Positions 20,304-30,472 of a stretch of 55,153 nt of DNA are shown here, one piece after another (positions within the stretch are counted from its first letter, which is position 1; the number at the start of each line of letters is the position of its first letter). The translations under genes were made by a program, and so were the position numbers. The stretch is from an uncultured Gammaproteobacteria bacterium. Lineage in GTDB: Bacteria > Pseudomonadota > Gammaproteobacteria > Pseudomonadales > Ketobacteraceae. The notes under the pieces were generated by a model. The model was not told the DNA's origin. It worked only from the letters and a program-made list of their open reading frames with translations, and made no database searches. The stretch covers positions 1 to 55,153 of the forward strand of contig CAJXXT010000006.1 of the NCBI GenBank assembly GCA_913063495.1, in the 5' to 3' direction.

Positions 20304-21112
20304 TGCTCAAACAGCGAATTATCACCGCACTTGTTTTATTGCCACTTGTTTTAGGGGCAATTTTTGGATTATCGAACCACTGGTTTGCGCTTGTTATGGC
20401 AATTCCTGTGTTAATTGGCGCTTATGAGTGGGCCAATTTAATGGGCATTGAAGAATTGAAAAAGCGGGCACCTTACGTTGCACTAGTCGGTGTTGGGTTA
20501 TCCCTGTCATTTTGGTTGGAATTTAAATGGTTATGTTCCATTGCCGTTTTGTGGTGGGTGTTAGCGGCTTATTTTGTTAAAAACTTTCCAGATAATTCGG
20601 GTTTATGGACAGGGCGTATTCGCATGGGTGTCATGGGATGGTTTACCTTGGTGCCTGCTTGGATAGGGCTTGTTATGTTGCAAGGCCAGGAGAACGGTGC
20701 TTGGTTGTTACTTTATGTATTGTTGCTGGTTTGGGGTGCTGACACAGGTGCATATTTCGCAGGCCGTCGCTGGGGTAAACGCAAAATGGCCCCTAAAGTT
20801 AGCCCAGGCAAATCGATTGCTGGCCTTGTTGGTGGGTTGTTAACCACGGCAGTGATTGCTTTGGTTGTTGCTTTTTATACCGATATCGCAACAGAAACCG
20901 GACTGGCAGTATTTTTTGGTGTGAGCATGGTAACGGTATTTGCGTCTGTGCTGGGCGACCTTGTGGAAAGCATGGTTAAGCGTCATCGAGGTATCAAAGA
21001 TAGCGGTACTATTTTACCTGGCCATGGCGGAATACTTGATCGAGTGGATAGTGTCACAGCGGCTGTTCCAGTTTACGTGGGATTGATGTTTGTGATGGGC
21101 GGTATCGCTTGA
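20303..21112 (+). CDS. cdsA: phosphatidate cytidylyltransferase (CDP-diacylglycerol synthase)
   Basis: A 269-residue polytopic inner-membrane enzyme converting phosphatidic acid and CTP to CDP-diacylglycerol. Several hydrophobic helices are visible, and the C-terminal CDS signature is clear ([16 protein letters not shown], then [20 protein letters not shown] and [13 protein letters not shown]). Its ATG overlaps the uppS stop and its TGA overlaps the dxr start, so translation of all three genes is probably coupled. Confidence 0.96.
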   Translation: MLKQRIITALVLLPLVLGAIFGLSNHWFALVMAIPVLIGAYEWANLMGIEELKKRAPYVALVGVGLSLSFWLEFKWLCSIAVLWWVLAAYFVKNFPDNSGLWTGRIRMGVMGWFTLVPAWIGLVMLQGQENGAWLLLYVLLLVWGADTGAYFAGRRWGKRKMAPKVSPGKSIAGLVGGLLTTAVIALVVAFYTDIATETGLAVFFGVSMVTVFASVLGDLVESMVKRHRGIKDSGTILPGHGGILDRVDSVTAAVPVYVGLMFVMGGIA

Positions 21113-22341
21113 GCTTTTCTGCTGACGCTATCGGCATCACTATATTGGGCTCTACGGGTTCAATAGGCGAAAGTACCCTGGATGTATTGTCACGACATGG
21201 GCAGAAATTTAGGGTTGTTGCGTTAACGGCAAATAGCAATGCAACGAAGCTCTTTCAACAAATTCAAACTTTTCAACCTCAATACGCTGTTCTTAATGAC
21301 GCACAAGCGGCCGCTAAATTGCGTGCGGATGTAAATGCTGCTGGAATTGACACAGAAGTGTTGGAAGGGCATCAGGCAATATGTGATGTGGCGGCGTTAG
21401 ATAGTGTTCAGTATGTAATGGCCGCAATCGTTGGTGGGGCTGGGTTGTTACCTACTATGGCAGCGGTGAATGCGGGTAAAAGAATCCTGCTTGCTAACAA
21501 AGAAGCGCTGGTGATGACAGGTTCCTTGTTTATGCAAGCTGTTGCGGATTCTGGGGCAGAATTGCTTCCAATCGACAGTGAGCACAATGCTATTTTTCAA
21601 TGTTTACCGATTAATACACAGCAATCATCAACACGCGGCGGAAACCAGTGGCAAGACCGTACTATAACGCAGTCCGGCATTGCGAGAATTTTGCTAACAG
21701 GGTCTGGCGGGCCATTTCGTGAGACCCCCGTAAGTGAGTTGACGGGAGTAACTCCAGACCAAGCATGCGCCCATCCAAATTGGTCAATGGGTCGTAAGAT
21801 ATCGGTTGATTCCGCTACGATGATGAACAAAGGTTTGGAATTTATTGAGGCGTGTTGGTTGTTTGATGCTAGGCCTGATCAGGTCGAAGTATTGTTACAC
21901 CCGCAAAGCGTTGTGCATTCGATGGTGGAATACATTGATGGATCTGTGGTGGCGCAGATGGGTAACCCTGATATGCGAACGCCGATTGCCTATGGCCTGG
22001 GGTGGCCTGATAGGATAGCATCAGGTGTTCCGTTATTGGACTTGGTGAAAACAGGCGGTTTACACTTCGAGGAGCCTGATTTTCAAAGGTTTCCCGCTCT
22101 AGCGTTGTCTCGACAAGCGATGGAGACAGGGAAAAGCGCCTCTATTGTGCTTAATGCTGCGAATGAAGTGGCGGTGGAAGCTTTTTTGAGTGAACGAATC
22201 CGCTTTACCGAGATCACAGAAGTGATAGATGATGTGCTTCAGGCTTCTGAGTGGATATTGCCGGATAGTATTGATATTGTCTTAGCGGCAGATGAAGACG
22301 CTAGACGACGTGCACAAGAGTGTATCAACAGACTTAAATAG
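21109..22341 (+). CDS. dxr: 1-deoxy-D-xylulose 5-phosphate reductoisomerase
   Basis: A 410-residue MEP-pathway enzyme (DXP to MEP, NADPH-dependent) supplying isoprenoid precursors to UppS. The NADPH loop [16 protein letters not shown] is followed by [11 protein letters not shown] and [13 protein letters not shown] (metal Asp/Glu), and [21 protein letters not shown]. The start appears to be TTG 21109, overlapping the cdsA stop; no ATG lies close to the N-terminal motif. A short polar insert ([19 protein letters not shown]) follows the metal site and accounts for a length slightly above the E. coli 398. Confidence 0.95.
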   Translation: MSFSADAIGITILGSTGSIGESTLDVLSRHGQKFRVVALTANSNATKLFQQIQTFQPQYAVLNDAQAAAKLRADVNAAGIDTEVLEGHQAICDVAALDSVQYVMAAIVGGAGLLPTMAAVNAGKRILLANKEALVMTGSLFMQAVADSGAELLPIDSEHNAIFQCLPINTQQSSTRGGNQWQDRTITQSGIARILLTGSGGPFRETPVSELTGVTPDQACAHPNWSMGRKISVDSATMMNKGLEFIEACWLFDARPDQVEVLLHPQSVVHSMVEYIDGSVVAQMGNPDMRTPIAYGLGWPDRIASGVPLLDLVKTGGLHFEEPDFQRFPALALSRQAMETGKSASIVLNAANEVAVEAFLSERIRFTEITEVIDDVLQASEWILPDSIDIVLAADEDARRRAQECINRLK

Positions 22342-22356
22342 GGGATTTGACGGTAT

Positions 22357-23718
22357 ATGGGCTATTTGCAATACGCAGCGGCATTTGTTGGCGCGCTAGG
22401 TCTCTTAATTGCGGTACATGAGTATGGTCATTTTTGGGTGGCTCGACGTTGTGGCGTTAAAGTTCTTAAATTCTCCATTGGTTTTGGTAAATCTATTGCA
22501 ACTTGGACTGATAAACACGGTACCGAGTTCGCTATTTCTATTATCCCTTTTGGCGGATACGTCAAGATGGTGGGTGAGCCTGGTGTCGAAGAAGAGGCGA
22601 TAGATCCTGCAGAGTCTTTTGCCCATAAAGCGGTTTGGCAGCGTATAGCCATTGTAGCTGCTGGACCCATTGTTAATTTGGTGTTTGCTGTATTGCTTTA
22701 CTGGTTGATTTTTGTTGTTGGCATTACCCGTGTTGCCCCTGTTGTTGGAGAGATTGTTCCTGGCAGTTTGGCAGAGCAGGCGGGTATTCAGACTCAATCT
22801 GAGATTGTGTCGGTTGATGGCCGTGAGACGTTAAGTTGGTCAAATGTGAATTTTGCTTTGGTGTCTCGTTTGGGTGATGACGGTGTTATTACCATTGAAA
22901 CCAAGCGAGCAGGCGATGGGTTACTGCAGAAATATAACGTGGCAGTTAGTCAATGGATGATAGGGCTGGAAAGAGAAGGCCCCATGGTTGCTTTAGGCGT
23001 GGAAGGTTATCGCCCTGAATTACCCATAGTTATTGGTGAAGTTGTAGCGGGTAACGCGGGGTCGAGAGCTGGCTTAATGGTCGGTGACCAAGTTGTTGAG
23101 TCCCAGGGGCAGGTTTTGTCCCATTGGGTTGATTGGGCAAAAATGATCCAAAAACACCCCGGTAAAGCGATGAGCTTAGTGGTGAAGCGTGACGGCCAGT
23201 TGGTAAGTGTTACTGCGACGCCAGATGTGATATCAGAGGACGGGCGACCTCCGTTTGGACGGTTGGGGATAAAAGCGGATCCTATTTCGGTAACATTACC
23301 TGATGGCATGATTCGACATATACAATATTCTCCTATCGATGCGTTAGGGCACGCGTTGCAAAAAACGCAGGACTTTATCAGCTTAACGCTAACGGCAATG
23401 GGCAAAATGATTAAAGGTCAAATATCATTAGATAATCTTAGTGGCCCTATCACCATTGCAAAAGTGGCGGGTGATACAGCGAGTTATGGCCTTGAACCAT
23501 TTTTAAGTTTTGTTGCCTATTTAAGTATCAGCTTAGGAGTGTTAAATTTGCTGCCTGTTCCAATGCTTGATGGTGGTCATTTAATGTTCTATTTAGTTGA
23601 GCTAGTAAAAGGCAGCCCGGTTCCCGATGCATTGCAAGATATCGGTAATCGTATCGGCTTAACAATGTTACTGGCGTTTATGGGAGTCGCCTTTTACAAC
23701 GACATTGTTGGTTTGTAA
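22357..23718 (+). CDS. rseP: site-2 intramembrane zinc metalloprotease RseP
   Basis: A 453-residue inner-membrane protease that cleaves anti-sigma factors such as RseA after DegS to release sigma-E, and removes remnant signal peptides. The zinc site HEYGH is at residues 21-25 and the third ligand is in PMLDGGHL near residue 403. Two periplasmic PDZ domains lie between (about 115-200 and 215-300). It lies directly upstream of bamA and skp, linking envelope stress sensing to outer-membrane assembly. Confidence 0.96.
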   Translation: MGYLQYAAAFVGALGLLIAVHEYGHFWVARRCGVKVLKFSIGFGKSIATWTDKHGTEFAISIIPFGGYVKMVGEPGVEEEAIDPAESFAHKAVWQRIAIVAAGPIVNLVFAVLLYWLIFVVGITRVAPVVGEIVPGSLAEQAGIQTQSEIVSVDGRETLSWSNVNFALVSRLGDDGVITIETKRAGDGLLQKYNVAVSQWMIGLEREGPMVALGVEGYRPELPIVIGEVVAGNAGSRAGLMVGDQVVESQGQVLSHWVDWAKMIQKHPGKAMSLVVKRDGQLVSVTATPDVISEDGRPPFGRLGIKADPISVTLPDGMIRHIQYSPIDALGHALQKTQDFISLTLTAMGKMIKGQISLDNLSGPITIAKVAGDTASYGLEPFLSFVAYLSISLGVLNLLPVPMLDGGHLMFYLVELVKGSPVPDALQDIGNRIGLTMLLAFMGVAFYNDIVGL

Positions 23719-23827
23719 ACTGCTGCACTGTAAAAGCCAGGGTGACGAGACGCACTAATAGTGTGTTGCTGACAAACCTTTAAATAATAAAAACCTATTG
23801 CATAAGCATTTGAGATACCATTTTTTA

Positions 23828-26182
23828 ATGAATAAATTATCTATTGGGTTAATTGCCCTGCTGTTGGTTGTCACTAGCTCTGTTCGAGCAGATTCATTTG
23901 TCGTTAAAGACATTCGCATAGAGGGTTTGCAAAGACTTTCGCTGGGAGCTGTTTTTAATGTATTGCCTATTGATGTGGGCGATGAAGTTTCGACCGATGT
24001 TTTGGCGCGAACAGCCAGAGTCCTTTTTAAAACCGGAAATTTCCAAGATATCCAGGTAGCTCGAGATGGTGACATACTTGTTATCAGTGTTAGTGAGCGG
24101 CCATCTATTGTGGGGATCGAAATAGATGGTAATAAGTCTATTGAGACAGATAATTTGCTTGATGGGTTGTCTCAAGCTGGGCTAAGTGAAGGTAGTGTTT
24201 TTCAGCGGGCTACACTTGATCGAATTAAGTTAGAGCTTGAACGACAATACATATCACAAGGACGTTATGCGGCAAGTGTGACCCCAGAGGTGACCCCGTT
24301 ACCTCGAAATCGAGTTTCCCTCAAAATCACCATTAAAGAAGGGGATGTTGCAACAATCAGTGGTATTGATATTGTTGGTAATCATTTGTTTACAGATGAA
24401 GAGCTGATTGACCTGTTTGAATTAAAGGCAACGCATTTTACCTCGTTTTATAAAGGTGATGATAAGTACTCCAAGGAACGGTTATCGGGTGACCTGGAAA
24501 CCTTGAGGTCATTTTATCTTGATCGTGGTTATGTGAATTTTAATATCGACTCTACCCAGGTTTCGGTAACACCGGATAAAACTGAAGTCTATATCGCGGT
24601 TAACGTCAGTGAAGGCAAGCTATTTAAAGTTGACGAAGTGAAACTTTCTGGCGACTTGAAAGTTAAAGAAGAAGATTTGAAACGTCTTTTGTTAGTGGCG
24701 AAAGGGCAGACCTTCTCTCGTCAGTTAGTCACTCTGACTAATGAATTGATTACCAAACGATTGGGTAATGAAGGGTATATGTTTGCTAACGTGAACGGTG
24801 TTCCAAAGGTGAATAACGAAGATACCACCGTATCCGTCACTTTTTATGTGGATCCAGGCAAACGTGTGTATGTTCGTCGAATCAACTTTTTTGGTAATAC
24901 TAAAACAAGGGATTCAGTGTTACGTCGTGAAATGCGTCAGATGGAAGGCTCGTGGGCGAATGGTCGACTAATTGAACGCTCCAAATCCCGCTTAGAACGT
25001 TTAGGGTTTTTTAAAGGTGTAACGATTGAAACACCGAAAGTCGCTGGTGAAAATGATCAGGTAGACGTTAACTATTCGGTAGAAGAGCAACCTTCTGGGT
25101 CGATTGGTGCCAGTTTAGGGTTTCAGGAAAGCAGTGGTTTTGTTTTTGGTGCCAACGTGAGTCAAAGTAACTTTTTAGGAACGGGTAATCGTGTGTCGTT
25201 TGCGGTAAATAAAAGTGATACACGAACTAGCTATAATTTTTCTTTTGTTGACCCTTATTACACCATCGATGGTGTGAGTCGGGGATATTCTGTGTATTTC
25301 CAAGAAACAGACATTGATGAAGACAATAATTTATCATCGTGGGCAACCGATCGGTTTGGCGGTAGTTTAACCTTTGGTTATCCAATTAGTGAAACGCAAC
25401 GTTTAAATTTTGGCATTGGTTATGAAAACACTAAAGTTTACGCCAGCGCACGCTCATCTTTAGATGTACATAACTTTATTGGTTATGACTATGTTGAGAA
25501 AGATAATGGGGCATATACTCAAAATGAAAGCTTTGACACCGTATCGCTAACCGGTAGTTGGACAAGTAGCACACTTAATCGTGGTGTTTTTGCCACCAGA
25601 GGCGCGTCTCAGAGTTTATCTACGGAGATATCCGTTCCTACTAGTGAATTGGAATTCTATAAAATTAAGTACAACGGTCAGATCTACTTCCCTCTAACGC
25701 GAACCTGGGTATTGCGTTTTAATACGGATCTAGGGTTTGGCGATGGTTATGGCGATGATACACAGCTACCATTTTACGAGAATTTCTATGCAGGTGGTTT
25801 CGGCTCTGTGCGAGGCTATGAAGACCGTACATTAGGCCCTCTTGAGAGACAATCGACTGACGATTTTGGTGATCCTAACCCTTTTGGTGGAAATCTTTTG
25901 GTTGAGGGTAGCGTGGAATTGATATTTCCTATACCTTTCGTTAAAGATAAACGTTCCGTTAGAACGTTATTTTACTTAGATGGCGGTAATGTTTTCGATA
26001 CACATCGTGATGATGAGGATGGGCTGGATATTTCGGTAGATGAATTGCGCTACTCAGTAGGTATCGGGCTTTCATGGATCACAGGTATTGGACCGTTAAC
26101 CTTTAGTTTTTCTAAAACCATCAATGATAAAGAGATTGATGATACCAAGGCCTTCCAATTTTCATTGGGTAAGCCATTCTAA
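23828..26182 (+). CDS. bamA: outer membrane protein assembly factor BamA
   Basis: An Omp85-family protein of 784 residues. MNKLSIGLIALLLVVTSSVRADS is the signal peptide, followed by five POTRA domains (about 24-420, opening FVVKDIRIEGLQRLSLG) and a 16-strand barrel ending in the C-terminal phenylalanine (LGKPF). The loop 6 motif VRGYEDRTLGP is present. It inserts beta-barrel proteins into the outer membrane as the core of the BAM complex; the two porins in this window would be clients. The frame extends upstream to a TTG at 23798, but ATG 23828 directly precedes the signal peptide and is preferred. Confidence 0.97.
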   Translation: MNKLSIGLIALLLVVTSSVRADSFVVKDIRIEGLQRLSLGAVFNVLPIDVGDEVSTDVLARTARVLFKTGNFQDIQVARDGDILVISVSERPSIVGIEIDGNKSIETDNLLDGLSQAGLSEGSVFQRATLDRIKLELERQYISQGRYAASVTPEVTPLPRNRVSLKITIKEGDVATISGIDIVGNHLFTDEELIDLFELKATHFTSFYKGDDKYSKERLSGDLETLRSFYLDRGYVNFNIDSTQVSVTPDKTEVYIAVNVSEGKLFKVDEVKLSGDLKVKEEDLKRLLLVAKGQTFSRQLVTLTNELITKRLGNEGYMFANVNGVPKVNNEDTTVSVTFYVDPGKRVYVRRINFFGNTKTRDSVLRREMRQMEGSWANGRLIERSKSRLERLGFFKGVTIETPKVAGENDQVDVNYSVEEQPSGSIGASLGFQESSGFVFGANVSQSNFLGTGNRVSFAVNKSDTRTSYNFSFVDPYYTIDGVSRGYSVYFQETDIDEDNNLSSWATDRFGGSLTFGYPISETQRLNFGIGYENTKVYASARSSLDVHNFIGYDYVEKDNGAYTQNESFDTVSLTGSWTSSTLNRGVFATRGASQSLSTEISVPTSELEFYKIKYNGQIYFPLTRTWVLRFNTDLGFGDGYGDDTQLPFYENFYAGGFGSVRGYEDRTLGPLERQSTDDFGDPNPFGGNLLVEGSVELIFPIPFVKDKRSVRTLFYLDGGNVFDTHRDDEDGLDISVDELRYSVGIGLSWITGIGPLTFSFSKTINDKEIDDTKAFQFSLGKPF

Positions 26183-26223
26183 ATTCTATAAAAACAACAT
26201 ATAAGATAAGTGAACGTTAAATA

Positions 26224-26721
26224 ATGAAACTACATAAAGTAATTTGTACATTAGGTTTGGTAATTGTCTCCAATTTTGCCTTTGCCGCAGGGGAAGTTGT
26301 CGTTGTTGATATGCGTGCAGCGATTGTTAGTTCTGATAAAGGAACATTAGAAGCTGAAAAGTTGAAGTCCCAATTGGCGAAAGATGAAGCTAGTTTGGTA
26401 GCGTTGCAATCGGAACTCAAAGCATTGAAGGAAAGAATGGATAAAGATTCTGCTATTATGAGTGCTGATGAAAGACGCAAAATTGAACAAGAAGGTGCTG
26501 ATAAGATGGGTGACTTTCAGCATCAGCGTAAAAAGCTTCAGAAAAAAGCTAAAGAAGCAGAGCAGGCTCTTTTCCAATCAATACTCCCTGATTTTGAAAG
26601 AGCGGTTAAAAGCGTGATGGAAGAGAAAAAGTACGGCATAATCCTTCGACGTGAAGCCGCATTGCTGGTGACTCCAGAGTTTGATATTACCGAGCAAGTT
26701 GTTGCAAAAATGAATAAGTAA
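26224..26721 (+). CDS. skp: periplasmic chaperone Skp/OmpH
   Basis: A 165-residue OmpH-family protein. A signal peptide (about 1-22, cleavage after AFA) precedes a conserved strand (EVVVVDMRAAI) and a long lysine/glutamate-rich coiled coil (about 45-125) that forms the tentacles of the trimeric chaperone. It escorts unfolded outer-membrane proteins to BamA, consistent with its place between bamA and lpxD. Confidence 0.93.
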   Translation: MKLHKVICTLGLVIVSNFAFAAGEVVVVDMRAAIVSSDKGTLEAEKLKSQLAKDEASLVALQSELKALKERMDKDSAIMSADERRKIEQEGADKMGDFQHQRKKLQKKAKEAEQALFQSILPDFERAVKSVMEEKKYGIILRREAALLVTPEFDITEQVVAKMNK

Positions 26722-26761
26722 GAGCGTTCTGTTGGTCGGGTGTGAATCCGACAAAGGAAAT

Positions 26762-26800
26762 CACGGGTTCCCTGGCATTCGCCAGGGAACCCGTGGCTTT
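26762..26800 (+). terminator. 15-bp perfect hairpin between skp and lpxD
   Basis: CACGGGTTCCCTGGC (26762-26776) and GCCAGGGAACCCGTG (26781-26795) form a GC-rich stem with a 4-nt ATTC loop, followed by GCTTTTG. It could act as an intrinsic terminator or attenuator inside the operon. It ends about 20 nt before the lpxD start, so it could also affect ribosome access. Confidence 0.75.
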
Positions 26801-26814
26801 TGTGGGGTATGAGA

Positions 26815-27861
26815 ATGAAAAATCAAAGCGATATATTGCCAAAAAGCTGGACCTTGGCTGAATTGGCAAGCGCGTTGGATGCTGAATTAAAAGGCAAGCC
26901 AGATCAAGTTGTCACTGGCTTGGCTACACTTGAAAGCGCAACTCGGGACACACTCAGTTTCTTAGCCAATCCGGCGTATGAGTCTCAACTAGCCTCAACA
27001 AAAGCGGGTGCCGTTATTGTTCACCCAAATCAAGCAGACTTATGTCCGGTTTCGGCGTTGGTTGTTGGTAACCCTTACCTGGCTTACGCCAAGGCTTCAC
27101 ATCTCTTTGATAATGCCCCTCACGTTTCAGCTGAAATACATACTTCGGCAAGTGTGGATGTTGGTGCTGTTGTTAGTAATACCGCCTCAATAGGAGCTAA
27201 CGCCGTGATAGAGGCTGGGGTGACGATCCATGATAATGTCATCGTTGGCCCTGGATGTGTTGTTGGTGCAAATAGCGTGGTGGGAAAATATTCCCGGTTA
27301 CATGCCAATGTTACGTTATATCATGGTGTTCAGATTGGTGAACATTGCACGCTTCATAGTGGTGCTGTGATTGGAGGAGATGGTTTTGGTTTTGCGAATC
27401 ATGATGGGAAATGGCAAAAAATCGCTCAGTTAGGCGGAGTGACGATTGGCAATTACGTTGATATAGGTGTTAACACAACCATTGATCGTGGTGCGATAGA
27501 TGATACTTGTATTCATGACTATGTGATTTTGGATAACCAAATTCAAATTGCTCACAATGTAGAGATTGGTGAAGGTACAGCAATCGCCGGTTGTACGGGC
27601 ATTGCGGGAAGTACAACGATAGGTAAGCACTGTACGATTGCTGGTGCCGTGGGTATCGCTGGTCATTTAACCATTTGTGATGATGTTCATATCACCATGC
27701 GCTCAGCGATTACCCGGTCGATTACAGAGTCTGGCTCATACTCATCTGGAACTGCTATGTCTAAAACACGAGAGTGGCGTAAAAATGCGACGAGATTCAG
27801 GCAGTTAGACCGTATTGTCAAACGGGTTCAAGCTCTAGAGCGCCTTGGGAAAAAGTCTTAA
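26815..27861 (+). CDS. lpxD: UDP-3-O-acylglucosamine N-acyltransferase
   Basis: A left-handed beta-helix acyltransferase of about 348 residues that adds the second hydroxyacyl chain to UDP-3-O-acyl-glucosamine in lipid A synthesis. An N-terminal uridine-binding domain (about 1-105) is followed by many hexapeptide repeats and a C-terminal helix. The catalytic-His region is DNQIQIAHNVEIGEG. ATG 26815 has GGGG 7 nt upstream; ATG 26809 (two residues longer) and a TTG at 26800 are also in frame, the latter inside the upstream hairpin's tail. Confidence 0.95.
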   Translation: MKNQSDILPKSWTLAELASALDAELKGKPDQVVTGLATLESATRDTLSFLANPAYESQLASTKAGAVIVHPNQADLCPVSALVVGNPYLAYAKASHLFDNAPHVSAEIHTSASVDVGAVVSNTASIGANAVIEAGVTIHDNVIVGPGCVVGANSVVGKYSRLHANVTLYHGVQIGEHCTLHSGAVIGGDGFGFANHDGKWQKIAQLGGVTIGNYVDIGVNTTIDRGAIDDTCIHDYVILDNQIQIAHNVEIGEGTAIAGCTGIAGSTTIGKHCTIAGAVGIAGHLTICDDVHITMRSAITRSITESGSYSSGTAMSKTREWRKNATRFRQLDRIVKRVQALERLGKKS

Positions 27862-28011
27862 GACCTGTATGGTTGCACCTTGTAACAAATGACCTTTTTC
27901 ATTGTGACGGTGCTATGACATGCTTGCGACCTGATTTGATCGCTATACACGTTGTATTGGGCCTGCTGGCAGCAACACAACCATAAAATTTAACGTTTGA
28001 GAAAAGCAGTT

Positions 28012-28455
28012 ATGATGGACATTAATGAAATTCGTTATTACCTCCCGCACAGATATCCTTTTCTATTTTTAGATCGAGTGACAGAACTGGAAGTTGGGAA
28101 GTATATTTTAGCCACAAAAAATATCACCATTAATGAACCAATTTTCGATGGACACTTCCCTGAGAACCCAATTTTTCCAGGGGTGTGTATAATAGAAGCT
28201 ATGGCTCAGGCATCCGGAGTGTTGGCTTTAAAGACTATTGGAACCGGGGCAGAATCCAACAAAGCTTATGTTATAGCTGGTGTTGATAAGGTGCGTTTCA
28301 AGCGATCAGCGATACCCGGTGATCAGCTTATTATCCGCTCAGAAGTCATGAGTAGGAAACGTTCTATTTGGAAATTTAAAACAGAGGCACGGGTTGACGG
28401 TCAGTTAGTTGGCTCCGCAGAAATCCTCTGTGCTGAACGGGATCTAGACGATTGA
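28012..28455 (+). CDS. fabZ: 3-hydroxyacyl-[ACP] dehydratase FabZ
   Basis: A 147-residue hot-dog-fold dehydratase of the type II fatty acid elongation cycle. The catalytic His48 is in DGHFPENPIFPG and Glu62 in IIEAMAQASG. The start MMDINEIRYYLPHRYPF matches Pseudomonas FabZ closely, so ATG 28012 is used rather than an upstream TTG. A 150-bp spacer precedes it, so a local promoter is possible. Its TGA overlaps the lpxA start, coupling fatty acid and lipid A branches. Confidence 0.96.
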   Translation: MMDINEIRYYLPHRYPFLFLDRVTELEVGKYILATKNITINEPIFDGHFPENPIFPGVCIIEAMAQASGVLALKTIGTGAESNKAYVIAGVDKVRFKRSAIPGDQLIIRSEVMSRKRSIWKFKTEARVDGQLVGSAEILCAERDLDD

Positions 28456-29219
28456 TACATCCACAAGCGATTGTTGATAAAACCGCACAAATAGCGGAAG
28501 ACGTAGAAATAGGGCCATGGAGTTACATTGGCCCTAACGTAACCATTGATTCAGGTACGGTTATATCACCTCATGTGGTGATTAATGGGCCTACGACCAT
28601 TGGTAAAGGTAATCGTATTTTTCAGTTCGCTTCGGTGGGTGAGGATTGCCAAGATAAGAAATACAATGGGGAGCCTACGCGCTTAGAGATTGGCGATAAT
28701 AATGTCATTCGAGAAAATTGCACGATTCATCGGGGTACCATTCAAGATGAAAGCGTTACTAAAATAGGTAATGGCAATTTACTGATGGCTTATGTGCATA
28801 TTGCCCATGACTGTGTTGTTGGAGATGACAATATATTTGCAAATAACGCAACATTAGCAGGGCATGTGAAAGTGGCATACGGTGCCATCCTGGGCGGATT
28901 TTCTGGCATACATCAATTTTGCCAAGTTGGTGCTTACAGCATGGCAAGTATGGGATCTATGGTGGTTAAAGATATGCCTGCTTTTGTTATGGTAAGTGGA
29001 GATACCGCAAAAGCACATGGCATGAACTTTGAGGGAATGAAACGTCGAGGTTATAGTAAAGAAACCATTGCAACATTAAGAAAAGCCTATAAAACCGTTT
29101 ATCGACAGGGTCTTACGCTTAAGGCAGCCTTGGAGCAGTTGGAATTGTTAGAATCTAGTGCGGAGTTACAATTATTTATCGATACTTTGAAGTCGTCTAG
29201 TCGGGGTATTGTTCGCTAG
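28452..29219 (+). CDS. lpxA: UDP-N-acetylglucosamine O-acyltransferase
   Basis: A 255-residue left-handed beta-helix acyltransferase, first enzyme of lipid A synthesis. Hexapeptide repeats fill residues 1-185, the catalytic-His region is AYVHIAHDCVVGDD, and the C-terminal helical part has NFEGMKRRGYSKE. The start is TTG 28452, overlapping the fabZ stop (TTGA), giving MIHPQAIVDKTAQIAEDVEIGPW, which aligns with the family N terminus. Its TAG overlaps the lpxB GTG. Confidence 0.96.
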   Translation: MIHPQAIVDKTAQIAEDVEIGPWSYIGPNVTIDSGTVISPHVVINGPTTIGKGNRIFQFASVGEDCQDKKYNGEPTRLEIGDNNVIRENCTIHRGTIQDESVTKIGNGNLLMAYVHIAHDCVVGDDNIFANNATLAGHVKVAYGAILGGFSGIHQFCQVGAYSMASMGSMVVKDMPAFVMVSGDTAKAHGMNFEGMKRRGYSKETIATLRKAYKTVYRQGLTLKAALEQLELLESSAELQLFIDTLKSSSRGIVR

Positions 29220-30403
29220 TGAATTCAAACGTATCTTCACCTGTATCGAACAAGCGCCCCCTTCGTATTGCCATTGTTGTTGGGGAGATGTCTGGAGATC
29301 TCCTCGGCAGTGGTTTAATGCAATCATTAAAAAAGCTGCATAATAATATCGAATTTATTGGTATTGGCGGTCCCAAAATGATTGATGAAGGATGCCGGTC
29401 TTTATTTCCCATGGAACGTTTAGCGGTAATGGGAATTGTTGAGGTGTTGGGTAGGCTTCGAGAATTATTATCTATTCGAAAGTCGCTGGCTCAGGAGTTT
29501 ATTCAAAATCCACCGGATTTGTTCGTGGGTATTGATGCACCAGACTTTACTATCCCTCTTGAATTAATGCTGCGTGAAAAAGGTATTAAAACAGCCCATT
29601 ATGTTAGCCCGTCTATTTGGGCTTGGCGTCAGAAGCGAGTTTTCAAAATAAAGAAAGCGGTTGACCTTATGTTAACCTTATTGCCATTTGAAGCGGCTTT
29701 TTATAAGAAACATGATGTACCTGTGAAGTTTGTTGGTCACCCATTAGCAAATATTATCGATGTGGATCTAAATACAGACCTAGCGAAACAACATTGGGGT
29801 TACAGCCTTAGCGACAAAGTGATTGCTGTATTACCGGGTAGCAGAGGCGGAGAGTTAAAACATATAGCTCCGTTATTTATTGATGTAATGCGCCAGTGTT
29901 ATCAGATGGATCCACGTATTAAGTTTGTCGTTCCCTTGGCCAATGCTGCACGTAAAGCACAATTTGAACGGCAGTTATTGCTCAGTGAAACAGACTTTCC
30001 GGTGCAATTGGTTGAGGGGCATGCTCGAGAAGTGATGGCTGGCTCTGATGCTGTACTTGTAGCATCGGGAACCGCAACATTGGAGGCGATGTTGCTAAAG
30101 CGTCCTATGGTGGTGGCATATAAGTGGGGGACGATAACTCACGCAATTATTTCCCCTTTAGTAAAAAGCCCCTATATATCGCTACCTAACTTGTTGGCGG
30201 ATGAGGCGCTTGTGCCAGAGTTTGTACAGGATCAGGCTACGCCAGAAAATATTGTGCCTGCAATTTTAGAACAGCTAAATGATAATGAAAATCGCAAAAA
30301 GTTAACATTGCATTTTAATGATATTCATGGTCGGCTTCGTCAAAACGCCAGTGATGAAGCGGCGTTGGCATTGATGAAACTTATTGAATGCAGCTTGGAT
30401 TAA
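29219..30403 (+). CDS. lpxB: lipid-A-disaccharide synthase
   Basis: A 394-residue family GT19 glycosyltransferase that condenses lipid X and UDP-2,3-diacylglucosamine. Characteristic segments are AIVVGEMSGDLLGSGLM, YVSPSIWAWRQKRVFKIKK, FVGHPLAN, and VLPGSRGGELKHIAPLF. It starts at GTG 29219, one base into the lpxA stop (TAGTG). A short polar leader precedes the Rossmann-like strand. It is a peripheral membrane enzyme in the cytoplasm. Confidence 0.96.
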   Translation: MNSNVSSPVSNKRPLRIAIVVGEMSGDLLGSGLMQSLKKLHNNIEFIGIGGPKMIDEGCRSLFPMERLAVMGIVEVLGRLRELLSIRKSLAQEFIQNPPDLFVGIDAPDFTIPLELMLREKGIKTAHYVSPSIWAWRQKRVFKIKKAVDLMLTLLPFEAAFYKKHDVPVKFVGHPLANIIDVDLNTDLAKQHWGYSLSDKVIAVLPGSRGGELKHIAPLFIDVMRQCYQMDPRIKFVVPLANAARKAQFERQLLLSETDFPVQLVEGHAREVMAGSDAVLVASGTATLEAMLLKRPMVVAYKWGTITHAIISPLVKSPYISLPNLLADEALVPEFVQDQATPENIVPAILEQLNDNENRKKLTLHFNDIHGRLRQNASDEAALALMKLIECSLD

Positions 30404-30472
30404 GCTAGCTTTAATTCAAGATTTCGAAGTCTACAGAAACTATCATATCTCAACATTAGGGCTTTTTGACCA

